The notes under the pieces: model-generated
Database searches by the model: none
What the model was told of the DNA's origin: nothing
What the model saw: only the letters and a program-made list of their open reading frames with translations
Assembly (NCBI RefSeq): GCF_013423485.1
Contig: NZ_JABFFR010000027.1
Location: 124,001-188,000, forward strand
Source of the DNA: Azospirillum oleiclasticum
GTDB taxonomy: Bacteria > Pseudomonadota > Alphaproteobacteria > Azospirillales > Azospirillaceae
Length of the DNA stretch: 64,000 nucleotides
Reading direction: 5' to 3'
Shown here: positions 18,036 through 25,869 of the stretch, piece by piece
How the letters are laid out: the number at the start of each line of letters is the position of its first letter
Numbering within the stretch: the stretch's first letter is position 1
Made by a program: the position numbers and the translations under genes

Positions 18036-18713
18036 CTACGCCGCGGCGACCCATCCGCGGAACGAGAGAGCGGCGTAGAAGAGGGCGACCTCGGAAAAGC
18101 CGGCCTGCCGGAGGACCGCTTCGTCCTCCTCGACCGACAGGATGGGCAGCCGCTCGGCCATGCTTGCGGCCGCGGCGGCGGCCTGTGCGCTGTTGGTGGT
18201 CGCCTCGCCGGCGAAAGCCGCCGATCGCGCCAGCCAGCGAATCGGCTCGCTGCCCGTCGGATGGCTGTGGTGCGCGACGATGAGCGGTGCCTGCGGCCTC
18301 AGCCGCCGGTGGATCTCCCGCAGGGTGCGCAGCCGCTCGTCCTTCGTCAGGAAGTGCAGGGTGAGCAGGCAGGTCGCGCCGTCGAACGGCCCGGGCGGGG
18401 CGTCGTCGACATGGCCCCGTAGCAACGCGACGCGCGCTTGCAACGGCCCCAGGACGCGGCGCGCCAGGTCGAGCATCGCGGCCGACGGATCCACGCCGAC
18501 GAAGCGCCAGCCCGCCTGCGCCCCGGCGAACGCCGTCAGTTCGAGACCCCCGCCCGCGCCAACGACGAGGATGGTCGCCGTCTCCGGCGCGCGCTCCGCC
18601 AGCAGAAGCACCGCCATGCGGTGAAGGTCCGCGAAACCGGGCACCTTGCGTGGCGTGCTCTGCGCATAATTGGCGACCATCGCCGGATCGTCGAAGGGCT
18701 GCACCGGATCCAT
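18036..18713 (-). CDS. SAM-dependent class I methyltransferase
   Basis: A 225-residue Rossmann-fold methyltransferase. Motif I is ILVVGAGGGLE (about 48-58), motif II FVGVDPSAAML, a post-motif HVDDAPPGPFDGATCLL, and motif IV-like PLIVAHHSHPTG. The substrate cannot be read; the fold is of the general methyltransferase-12/25 type. It lies 3 bp downstream of the flavin oxidoreductase gene and is therefore the last gene of the Rrf2-oxidoreductase-methyltransferase operon. This context hints at a redox- or electrophile-related small-molecule substrate, an inference. Confidence 0.82.
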   Translation of the reverse strand: MDPVQPFDDPAMVANYAQSTPRKVPGFADLHRMAVLLLAERAPETATILVVGAGGGLELTAFAGAQAGWRFVGVDPSAAMLDLARRVLGPLQARVALLRGHVDDAPPGPFDGATCLLTLHFLTKDERLRTLREIHRRLRPQAPLIVAHHSHPTGSEPIRWLARSAAFAGEATTNSAQAAAAAASMAERLPILSVEEDEAVLRQAGFSEVALFYAALSFRGWVAAA

Positions 18714-18716
18714 CCC

Positions 18717-19613
18717 TCAGCCGAACACCAGCGCGCGGTGGGCCGATGTCCCCGCGGTGACGCCGTCGGCGACCGCCCAGCTCACGCTGTGCGGCGCGCG
18801 CGCGATGTCGCCGGCGGCGTAGAGTCCGGGCACGGTCGTCATCCGGTCGGCGTCCGTCCGGATCATCGGTCCGAGCGGACCCTCGTCGATCGCGGCGCCG
18901 AGCTGCTCCGCGATCGGGCTCGACAGGCAGGACCGCGGGGCCACGTAGAGGGCTTCGACCGGCCGCTCGCGCCCGTCCTCGAACGCCACGGCGGACAGGG
19001 CATGGCCCTCGCCGACCAGCCGGCTCAGCGTGCCCGGCTCCACCGCCACGCCGCGCCCGGCGAGTGCCGCCGCGCTCCCGGGATCGAGCTCCGCGCCGTT
19101 CAGGAACAGGGTCGTCGGCCCCCATTCGGCGACGAGACACGCCTGGTGCACGGACATCGGTGCGCGGTAGAGCACGCCCAGCGACCGGCCGCTGAATTCG
19201 AAGCCATGGCAGTAGGGGCAATGGAGGACCGTCCTGCCCCAGCGTTCCGCGAGGCCCGGAATGCGCTCCAACTGATCGCGCAGCCCGAACGCGAGGATGA
19301 GCTTGCGCGCCGACATCGCCTCCCCACCGCCCGACAGGGTTACGGAGAAGCCATCCCCGTCGCACCGGGCCGCGATCGCTTCCCCCTCGATCAGGCGGGC
19401 GGTGGGATAGGCGGCGAGCTGGTCGCGCGCCTTGGCAAGGATGGACCGCGGGTCGCTGCCGTCGAAGCCGAGAAAGCCGTGCGAGGCGTTGGCGAAGCGG
19501 TTGCGCGGCCGGCGCGCGTCGATGACGCACACGCTCCGCCGCGCGCGGGCAAGGTAGGTCGCGGCTGCCAGCCCCGCGAAGGCGCCCCCGACAACGACGG
19601 CATCATGCTGCAT
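18717..19613 (-). CDS. Thioredoxin-reductase-like FAD/NAD(P) oxidoreductase
   Basis: A 298-residue flavoprotein, close to bacterial TrxB in length. It has an N-terminal FAD-binding VVVGGAFAGLAAATYLARA, a redox-active pair Cys132/Cys135 in HCPYCHGFEF (TrxB has CATCDG), and a C-terminal GLYAAGDIA-type motif. The Cys spacing and fold support dithiol chemistry, but the sequence differs from canonical TrxB, so the partner may not be thioredoxin. The start ATG (19613) lies inside the end of the Rrf2 gene (11-bp overlap), implying translational coupling and regulation by it. Confidence 0.85.
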   Translation of the reverse strand: MQHDAVVVGGAFAGLAAATYLARARRSVCVIDARRPRNRFANASHGFLGFDGSDPRSILAKARDQLAAYPTARLIEGEAIAARCDGDGFSVTLSGGGEAMSARKLILAFGLRDQLERIPGLAERWGRTVLHCPYCHGFEFSGRSLGVLYRAPMSVHQACLVAEWGPTTLFLNGAELDPGSAAALAGRGVAVEPGTLSRLVGEGHALSAVAFEDGRERPVEALYVAPRSCLSSPIAEQLGAAIDEGPLGPMIRTDADRMTTVPGLYAAGDIARAPHSVSWAVADGVTAGTSAHRALVFG

Positions 19614-20067
19614 GGTTGCTCTCCAGTGTGGGCGATCCGCCGCGTTCGGCGAGGCGGGCGTGGAAGTCGGCGCTCAACGCGGCGAGGGAGATTTCGCCGA
19701 ACCGGCGGAGAAGCAGAGCCTCCGCCTCGTCGAAGGCCTCGCCGAGCGCGGCGTTGACGGCCTGCTCGACCAGACAGCCGGGGGCGTCCGTACGATGGCC
19801 CATCGCCAGAAGCTCGGGCCGGCCGAGCGCGTCGTGAATGTCGCGGAGCGTGACCGCGGCGAGGTCGCAGGCGATGGTCCAGCCGCCGCCGTGGCCCTTT
19901 TCGGATCGGACATAGCCCCGGTCGCGGAGGCCCGCCATGATCCGGCGGATCACCACGGGATTCGTGTCCATGGCGCGGGCCAGCGCTTCCGATGTGCTCG
20001 GACCCGGTTGCTCCGCCATGTGCAGCAGGACGTGAAGCACGCCCGACAGTCGGCTGTCCCTTCTCAT
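19603..20067 (-). CDS. Rrf2-family transcriptional regulator (single Cys)
   Basis: A 154-residue winged-helix regulator. The HTH region is MDTNPVVIRRIMAGLRDRGYVRSEKGHGGGW, the typical Rrf2 wing. The iron-sulfur Cys triad of IscR/NsrR is absent; only Cys98 (DAPGCLVEQAVN) remains at the corresponding place, so sensing by one thiol is more likely than by a cluster. It overlaps the downstream oxidoreductase gene. A near-palindromic AACTTCATATGTTGC (20070-20084) lies next to its start codon and may be an autoregulatory site. Confidence 0.86.
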   Translation of the reverse strand: MRRDSRLSGVLHVLLHMAEQPGPSTSEALARAMDTNPVVIRRIMAGLRDRGYVRSEKGHGGGWTIACDLAAVTLRDIHDALGRPELLAMGHRTDAPGCLVEQAVNAALGEAFDEAEALLLRRFGEISLAALSADFHARLAERGGSPTLESNHAA

Positions 20068-20328
20068 GAAACTTCATATGTTGCATGACTGACCGGGTGT
20101 CAAGAGTCACGAGGCGGTGACCGGTCCGCTGACGCGGATGTTGCGGCTCGCCTCCACCGGTCCGCTGACGGAGGAGCGCAGGAGCGCGGTGGAGGCCCCC
20201 CCCCGACACCGTCGTCGTGGTCGGCGGCTCCGGGACCACCCACGGACGACGCGCCGCAGGGCCGCCTCGTCCATGCGCCGGAGGCAGCCCGGCCGGCCGA
20301 TCCTGCCGGCGCCCGTGCCCGATCGGGA

Positions 20329-20641
20329 TCAGAAGCTCATGGTGACGGCCAGTTCCACCGAGCGCGGCCGGCCGAGCACCCAGCTGTTGGTACCGCCCGT
20401 CACCGCGTAGACCTCGTCGAACAGGTTGATCCCGCGCAGGCTGATCCGGGTGGTCTCCGTCGGGCGGAAATCGAGCCCGGCGTTCACCACGGTGTCGGCG
20501 GGACGGACGCTGGTGTTGGCGGCGTCGGTCTTCCCCACATACTGCACACCGGCCCGCACTTCCCAATCCGGCCGGAAGGCCCAGCTCAGCCACGCGTTGG
20601 CGACGCGCTCCGGAACCCCGGTCGGCACGTTGCCGGCGTAA
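20329..20641 (-). pseudogene. TonB-dependent receptor, 3' fragment only
   Basis: About 100 codons encode the last beta strands of a TonB-dependent siderophore receptor: YAGNVPTGVPERVANAWLSW, the hairpin WEVRAGVQYVG, then LRGINLFDEVYAV and a terminal VTMSF with C-terminal Phe as required for barrel assembly. Upstream of 20641 the homology stops abruptly, so at least 600 residues including the plug are missing. It is truncated and non-functional, and sits next to a broken AraC-type gene, its probable former regulator. Confidence 0.85.
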
Positions 20642-20744
20642 TCGACTCGCCATCTCGTCGGGGTGGCTGGTCAACACGACGACGCGGCCCTCGATCGCCA
20701 GGGCCGGCGCCCCGACGCACAGCATGGCCTCCACCGAAAGGGCG

Positions 20745-21094
20745 GGCCATGGGCAACCATCCACCGTGTCCTGCCCTACGTCCGGACGAATCTGCAAGGA
20801 CCTCACGGTCGAGGAACTCGCCGGGGTCGCCCATCTCAGCCCCGTCAGTTCAGCCGGCTTTTCCGCCAGGAGACAGGCCGCTCTCCCGCCAAGGCCGCCG
20901 AGGCTTTGCGGATCGAGGCGGCGAGGGCAATGCCGGAGGAGCGGCGCGGCTCCCCGGAGGGTGTCGCCGGCGAAACCGGATCAGCCGACCGCGGCCGTAT
21001 GCGCCGGGCTTTCATGCGCGCCTTCGGCGAGCCCCCCAAGTGGTTCAAGGACGTTGCGCAGGACCGCCCGGTCCTGACCGGCGACGCCGGCTGA
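20745..21094 (+). pseudogene. AraC-family regulator, frameshifted C-terminal fragment
   Basis: The two-helix-turn-helix domain of an AraC/GlxA-like regulator can be pieced together from two frames. IHRVLPYVRTNL lies in one frame, DLTVEELAGVAHLSP in another, and RQFSRLFRQETGRSPAKAAE through RMRRAFMRAFGEPP back in the first. At least two frameshifts (near 20795 and 20845) break the reading frame, and the N-terminal sensor domain is absent. With the adjacent receptor fragment it is the relic of an iron-uptake locus. Confidence 0.8.
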
Positions 21095-21366
21095 ATTCTT
21101 CACCGCCGAGGCCACGACCCCCCAACCAATCGTGACAGGAAACGACGCCATGAGCGGCGGATTCGTCAAGACGTCCGATCCGGCCTGCGCATGGTCCGGC
21201 TCGCTGTGTCGTGGAGGTCCCGGATGCGATTTCGGATGAGGTTGCCACCGCGACCGCCGCCCGCCTATCCTTTCGTTCAGCGGGCTTTGTCTCGCCCCCG
21301 CCACGCGACCGCGGGTCCGGACCGACGGCACCGGGCCTGGAATTCCCCCTCCGTGAGAGGACTGCG

Positions 21367-22371
21367 ATGATCGCCATGAAACCCAGGATCCCCATCGTCC
21401 CGGCCTCCTTCTTCGGCATGGTTCTCGGCCTCGTCGGTTTTGGCGGCAGCTGGCGGGTGGCGCACGAGGTCTGGGGCCTGCCCGCCATTGTCGGCGAGAC
21501 GCTGATGCTCGCGGGCGGCGGCGTCTGGGCGATCCTGATCGTGCTGTTCGTGGCCAAGTGGCTGGTCGCCGCGGACGAGGCGCGCGCGGAGGCGGGTCAC
21601 CCCGTGCAGTGCTGCTTCATCGGGCTGGCCGGCGTCGCGACGATGCTCGTCGCGATCGCCGTCCACCCCTACACGCCGCCGGTGGCCCTGGCCCTGTTCA
21701 CCGTCGGCTCCGCCTTCACCCTCGGCTTCGCCCTTTGGCGCACCGGGGGGCTTTGGCAAGGCGGTCGCGATCCGGCGGCGGCAACGCCCGTCCTCTACCT
21801 TCCCACGGTGGCGGGGTCCTATGTCACCGCGATCGCCTGCGCCACGCTGGGATTCCCGGAGTGGGGCAAGCTCGCCTTCGGCGCCGGCGTCCTGTCCTGG
21901 CTCGCCATCGAGTCGGTCCTTGTGCACCGGCTGTACACGGCGCCGGCGATGCCGGTGCCGCTCAGGCCGACGCTCGGCATCCAGCTCGCCCCGCCGACGG
22001 TCGGTGCAGCCGCCTATGCGAGTGTGACCTCCGGTCCGCCGGACCTCGTCGTCTACGGTCTGATCGGTTACGGACTGATGCAGATTCTGATCCTGGCCCG
22101 GCTGTCGCGCTGGATCTTCGCCGGGGGAGTCGCCGCCTCGGCCTGGAGCTTCAGCTTCGGCCTGACGGCGCTTGCCACCGCGATGGTGAAGCTGGCCGGC
22201 CGCTCCGATGGCGGACCGATCGCCGTGCTGGCCCCGCCGGTCTTCGCACTGGTCACCGCGGCGCTGGCCCTGCTGATGGCGAGGACCATCTGGCTGCTGG
22301 CGACCGGGCGCCTGCTGCCGGCCGCACCCGCCGCTCCACCCGCGGTCACGCCGCCCCCCGTCCACGCGTGA
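21367..22371 (+). CDS. TDT-family (TehA/SLAC1-like) membrane transporter
   Basis: A 334-residue polytopic protein with about ten membrane helices and the family opening IPIVPASFFGMVLGLVGFGG, followed by YLPTVAGSYVTAIA and a long C-terminal hydrophobic half. TDT proteins include TehA (tellurite/dicarboxylate) and plant SLAC1 anion channels; the substrate here is not determined. ATG 21367 has GAGAGGA upstream and starts MIAMKPRIPIVPA; the longer in-frame extension upstream is not membrane-protein-like. No tehB-like methyltransferase lies beside it. Confidence 0.85.
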   Translation: MIAMKPRIPIVPASFFGMVLGLVGFGGSWRVAHEVWGLPAIVGETLMLAGGGVWAILIVLFVAKWLVAADEARAEAGHPVQCCFIGLAGVATMLVAIAVHPYTPPVALALFTVGSAFTLGFALWRTGGLWQGGRDPAAATPVLYLPTVAGSYVTAIACATLGFPEWGKLAFGAGVLSWLAIESVLVHRLYTAPAMPVPLRPTLGIQLAPPTVGAAAYASVTSGPPDLVVYGLIGYGLMQILILARLSRWIFAGGVAASAWSFSFGLTALATAMVKLAGRSDGGPIAVLAPPVFALVTAALALLMARTIWLLATGRLLPAAPAAPPAVTPPPVHA

Positions 22372-22469
22372 GGTCCGAATGAGGAGGGAGTGCGGTGGTC
22401 AGGCCGTTACCCTCCCGGATGCCGTTGCGCTCGCCGGCGGTTTCTCCGTGCGGGTCGATCATGCCCGTA

Positions 22470-22500
22470 CCCGATTGCGTATGATCATCATATAATCGGG
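22470..22500 (+). promoter_or_regulatory. Inverted repeat upstream of the first TetR gene
   Basis: CCCGATT (22470-22476) and AATCGGG (22494-22500) flank an AT-rich spacer containing ATGATCAT. It is placed 24 bp before the TetR start, where a self-operator would be expected. Confidence 0.45.
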
Positions 22501-22523
22501 TCGAGCATCGACGGAGACTGGCC

Positions 22524-23099
22524 ATGCGGGTGAGCAAACAGCAGGCGGCGGAGAACCGTCGGCGGATCGTGGAGACGGCCGGCGCGCTGTTCCGCGAGCG
22601 CGGCTTCAACGGCATCGGCGTGGCCGACCTGATGAAGGAGGCCGGGCTGACGCATGGCGGCTTCTACGGCCATTTCGCCTCCAAGGACGATCTGGCCGCG
22701 GAGGCGTTCGCCAAGGCCATGGCGGTGTCGATGGAACAGTGGGAGAGGGTGGTCGAGGAAGCGCCGGGCACGGGGCTCGCCACGGTCGCCGGCCGCTACC
22801 TGTCGGCGGCGCACCGTGACAATCCCGCCGCCGGCTGCGCCATCGCCGCGCTCGGCGTGGATGCGGGTCGCCAGTCGGGGACGGTCCGCCGGGCCTTCAC
22901 CAGCGGACTCCGCCCCCTGATCGACCTCCTCGCCCGGCTGGTTCCAGGCCGGTCCAAGGCGGCGCAGCGGGAAAAGGCGCTGGCGACGCTGTCGGGGCTG
23001 GTCGGGGCCTTGGTCCTGGCCCGTGCGGTCGATGATCCGGCGCTGTCCGACGAGATCCTGGCCGCCGCCAGGACCGCCTTCGGCGCCGCGCCGGAGTGA
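22524..23099 (+). CDS. TetR/AcrR-family transcriptional regulator
   Basis: A 191-residue TetR. The HTH is RERGFNGIGVADLMKEAGLTHGGFYGHFASKDDL (about 26-60). The GFYGHF and AAGCAIAALGVDAGRQ segments resemble the AcuR/NemR-like subgroup that responds to electrophiles or organic acids, with Cys residues few enough to be sensors. It is convergent with the MFS gene, whose stop lies 2 bp away, so a shared bidirectional terminator is absent. Its target is likely itself plus one of the neighbouring transporters. Confidence 0.85.
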   Translation: MRVSKQQAAENRRRIVETAGALFRERGFNGIGVADLMKEAGLTHGGFYGHFASKDDLAAEAFAKAMAVSMEQWERVVEEAPGTGLATVAGRYLSAAHRDNPAAGCAIAALGVDAGRQSGTVRRAFTSGLRPLIDLLARLVPGRSKAAQREKALATLSGLVGALVLARAVDDPALSDEILAAARTAFGAAPE

Positions 23100-23101
23100 C
23101 G

Positions 23102-24343
23102 TCAGCGCGCCGGGGATGCGCGCAGGCCGAGGAACGCCAGCAAGGAGAGGGCCGCGGCGCCGGCCATGGTGATGGCGAGCGCACCCACGGGTGGCTGCGG
23201 CAGGGCGGTGGCGAGTGCGGCGCCGGCCGCCGCGCAGACCATCTGGAGGAACCCCAGCAGCGCCGACGCGAGTCCCGCCTGCCGCCCGAAGGGATGCAGC
23301 GCGATCGCCGTGCCCAGCGGGTTGACGAGGCCCATGCCGAACAGGAACACCGCGATGGCGACCGTGAAGAGCGTGAGGTCCGCCGTGCCGCCCCCGCCCA
23401 GAAGGATCACCCCGCCGGCCAGGCACAGCAGGATCCCGGCCGTCGCCACACGGGGTGCCGTCCACCGGTGGGCAAGCCGCGGGGCGAGCAGCCCGGCGCC
23501 GAACACCACGAAGACCGTGGCCGCGAAGAACAGCCCGAGCTGCAGGGGCGAGAAGCCCAGAGCGGTCATCAGGATCGCCGGGGCGGCGCCGAAGAAGGCG
23601 TAGAGCCCGCCGATCACGAGGCTGACCGAGAGCGCCGGCAGGATGAAGCGCCGGTCGGTCAGCAGCCGGCCGTAGGCGGACCCGACCGCCGACGGTGTCC
23701 AGGCCGACCGCCGGTCGGGGGGATGCGTCTCACCCGTGCCAAGCGCGTAGAAGGCGGCGAGCAGCGCCGCCATCACGCCGACCAGCACGAAGGCCGCCCG
23801 CCAGCCGAACAGCGCGTCGAGCGCGCCGCCCAGCAGCGGCGAGAAGCCGGGCGCCGCGGCCATGGCGACCATGGTCAGCGCCAGCACCCGCGCCAGCGCC
23901 TCGCCGTCGAAGAGATCCCGCGCGATGGCGCGCGACAGCACCGACGCCGCGCAGACGCCCAGCGCCTGCACCACCCGCCCCAGGATGAGGACCGTCATGC
24001 TGTCCGCCGACGCGCAGACCGCGCTGCCGATCAGGAAGACGGCCAGCCCGCCCAGCACCGGAAGACGGCGGCCGAAGCGGTCGGACAAGGGTCCGACCAC
24101 GAGCTGCCCCACAGCGAAGGCCATGAAGAAGCTGGAGAGCGTCAGGCCGAGGTCGCGCGCGTTGACGCCCAGGCTGGCGCCGATCGAGGAGAAGGAGGGA
24201 AGGATGATCGTGGTGGAGAGCGTGCCGATGGCGGCGAGACCGGCCAGCAGCGCCAGCACCCCGGCGGTGAGCCGGCGTCCGCCGACGGCGTCGACGCCGG
24301 AGTCCGCGGTCTGTTCCATGGTGGACAAGGCGGTGTTCCTCAT
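23102..24343 (-). CDS. Bcr/CflA-type MFS drug exporter
   Basis: A 413-residue MFS transporter with 12 predicted membrane helices. After a short polar N-terminus, LTLSSFFMAFAVGQLVVGPLSDRFGRR gives the MFS loop 2-3 signature (GPLSDRFGRR), followed by GRVVQALGVCAASVLSRAIARDL, characteristic of the Bcr/CflA drug-resistance subfamily. Several in-frame ATGs exist; 24343 is chosen as it lies just after the upstream thiolase stop, though no strong ribosome-binding site is visible. It is probably cotranscribed with that thiolase gene. Confidence 0.88.
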   Translation of the reverse strand: MRNTALSTMEQTADSGVDAVGGRRLTAGVLALLAGLAAIGTLSTTIILPSFSSIGASLGVNARDLGLTLSSFFMAFAVGQLVVGPLSDRFGRRLPVLGGLAVFLIGSAVCASADSMTVLILGRVVQALGVCAASVLSRAIARDLFDGEALARVLALTMVAMAAAPGFSPLLGGALDALFGWRAAFVLVGVMAALLAAFYALGTGETHPPDRRSAWTPSAVGSAYGRLLTDRRFILPALSVSLVIGGLYAFFGAAPAILMTALGFSPLQLGLFFAATVFVVFGAGLLAPRLAHRWTAPRVATAGILLCLAGGVILLGGGGTADLTLFTVAIAVFLFGMGLVNPLGTAIALHPFGRQAGLASALLGFLQMVCAAAGAALATALPQPPVGALAITMAGAAALSLLAFLGLRASPAR

Positions 24344-24362
24344 CGGATCGGGCGGGCGGGGG

Positions 24363-25595
24363 TCACGGCCGTTCGACGGCGATGGCGGTCGCCTCGCCGC
24401 CGCCGATGCACAGTGAGGCAATGCCGCGGCTCAGCCCCCGCGCCGCCAGGGCGTGGAGCAGCGTGACGATCAGCCGGGCGCCGGTGGCGCCGATCGGATG
24501 GCCGAGCGCGCAGGCCCCGCCGTTGACGTTGAGGCGCTCGCGCGGAATGGCGAGGTCGCGCTGGGCGGCCATGGCGACCACCGCGAAGGCCTCGTTGATC
24601 TCGAACAGGTCGACGTCGCCGACCGACCAGCCGACCTTGTCCAGCAGCTTGCGGATCGCCGGGATCGGGGCGGTGGTGAACCAGGCCGGGTCCTGGCTGT
24701 GGGTGGCATGCCCGCGGATCACCGCCAGAACGGGCAGCCCCTCGCGCTCGGCGATGGAGCGGCGGGTGAGGACCAGAGCCGCGGCGCCGTCGGCGTTGGC
24801 CGACGAGCTGGCGGCGGTGATCGTGCCGTCCCGGCGGAAGGCCGGCTTCAGGCCGGCGATCTTCTCCGGCGAGACCTTCAGCGGGTTCTCGTCGCGATCG
24901 ACCAGCCGTTCCCCGCCCTTCGCGGCGATGGGGACGGGGGCGATCTCCGCCGTGAAGGCGCCACCCTCCACCGCACCGCGGGCGCGGATCAGCGTCTCGA
25001 TGGCGTAGGCGTCCTGCTCCGCGCGGCTGAAACCGTAGGCCTGGGCGGTCGCCTCGCCGAAATCGCCCATGGGCCGGCCACCCTCGTAGGCGTCCTCCAG
25101 CCCGTCGAGCATGAGATGGTCGAGCAGGCGGTCGTGCCCGATCCGGTAACCGCCGCGCGCCTTGGCGAGCAGATACGGAGCGTTCGACATGGATTCCATG
25201 CCGCCGGCAACCACCATCTCCGCCGAGCCGGCCAGGATCAGGTCATGGGCCAGCATGGTCGCCTTCATGCCCGAACCGCAAACCTTGTTGACGGTGGTGG
25301 CGCCGGTGTGGTCCGGCAGCCCGGCGCCGCGGGCCGCCTGCCGGGCCGGCGCCTGGCCCTGCCCGGCGGGGAGGACGCAACCCAGCAGAACCTCGTCGAT
25401 GCGGCCGGGATCGACACCGGCCCGGTCGAGCACCGCCTTGACGGCATGGGCGCCCAGCGCCGCGGCGGGCAGTGTCGCGAGGTCACCCTGGAAGCGGCCC
25501 AGCGGCGTTCGCGCGGCGGACACGATGACGACGGGATCGGTGTGGGCGGGATCGGCGTGGGCGGGATCGGCGTGGACGGGATCGTGAGCGGACAT
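24363..25595 (-). CDS. Acetyl-CoA acetyltransferase (thiolase)
   Basis: A 410-residue degradative/biosynthetic thiolase. The nucleophilic Cys is in NKVCGSGMKA, the His in the GH-containing GGACALGHPIGATGAR, and the second Cys in CIGGGEATA. It would interconvert two acetyl-CoA and acetoacetyl-CoA or cleave short 3-ketoacyl-CoA. The start ATG 25595 has GGAG upstream. Odd feature: the first 20 residues hold a repeated AHADP unit encoded by three 15-bp direct repeats (25533-25577), just before the true N-terminal strand VVIVSAARTPLG. Confidence 0.92.
   Translation of the reverse strand: MSAHDPVHADPAHADPAHTDPVVIVSAARTPLGRFQGDLATLPAAALGAHAVKAVLDRAGVDPGRIDEVLLGCVLPAGQGQAPARQAARGAGLPDHTGATTVNKVCGSGMKATMLAHDLILAGSAEMVVAGGMESMSNAPYLLAKARGGYRIGHDRLLDHLMLDGLEDAYEGGRPMGDFGEATAQAYGFSRAEQDAYAIETLIRARGAVEGGAFTAEIAPVPIAAKGGERLVDRDENPLKVSPEKIAGLKPAFRRDGTITAASSSANADGAAALVLTRRSIAEREGLPVLAVIRGHATHSQDPAWFTTAPIPAIRKLLDKVGWSVGDVDLFEINEAFAVVAMAAQRDLAIPRERLNVNGGACALGHPIGATGARLIVTLLHALAARGLSRGIASLCIGGGEATAIAVERP
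25533..25577. repeat. 15-bp coding minisatellite in the thiolase N-terminus
   Basis: Three consecutive copies of GGGATCGGYGTGGGC (last copy GGAC at its end), in frame on the minus strand as a DPAHA-type repeat. Copy number changes would add or remove five residues without shifting the frame. Confidence 0.8.
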
Positions 25596-25869
25596 GGACG
25601 ATGGCTCCGGCAAGGGGCGCCGCCGCACGCCGAGCGGGCTCGACGTTAAATGACGGACATCATCAAAAACAATGATGACGACCATCATGAAATGTCAAAG
25701 GGAATCCCGCGCAGGATGGGAGCGTCGGGTGGATCGCAGCCTTGCGAGAGGGTTCTGCCAGGTTCCGCCCACCGCCCCGTCGGCGACCGGGAAGCCGTCG
25801 TGTCGAGCGCCGTGCGGCCGTTGGCGATGAGGATCTCGTCAGCCCCGGCATCTGCACGTCGACGATCCA

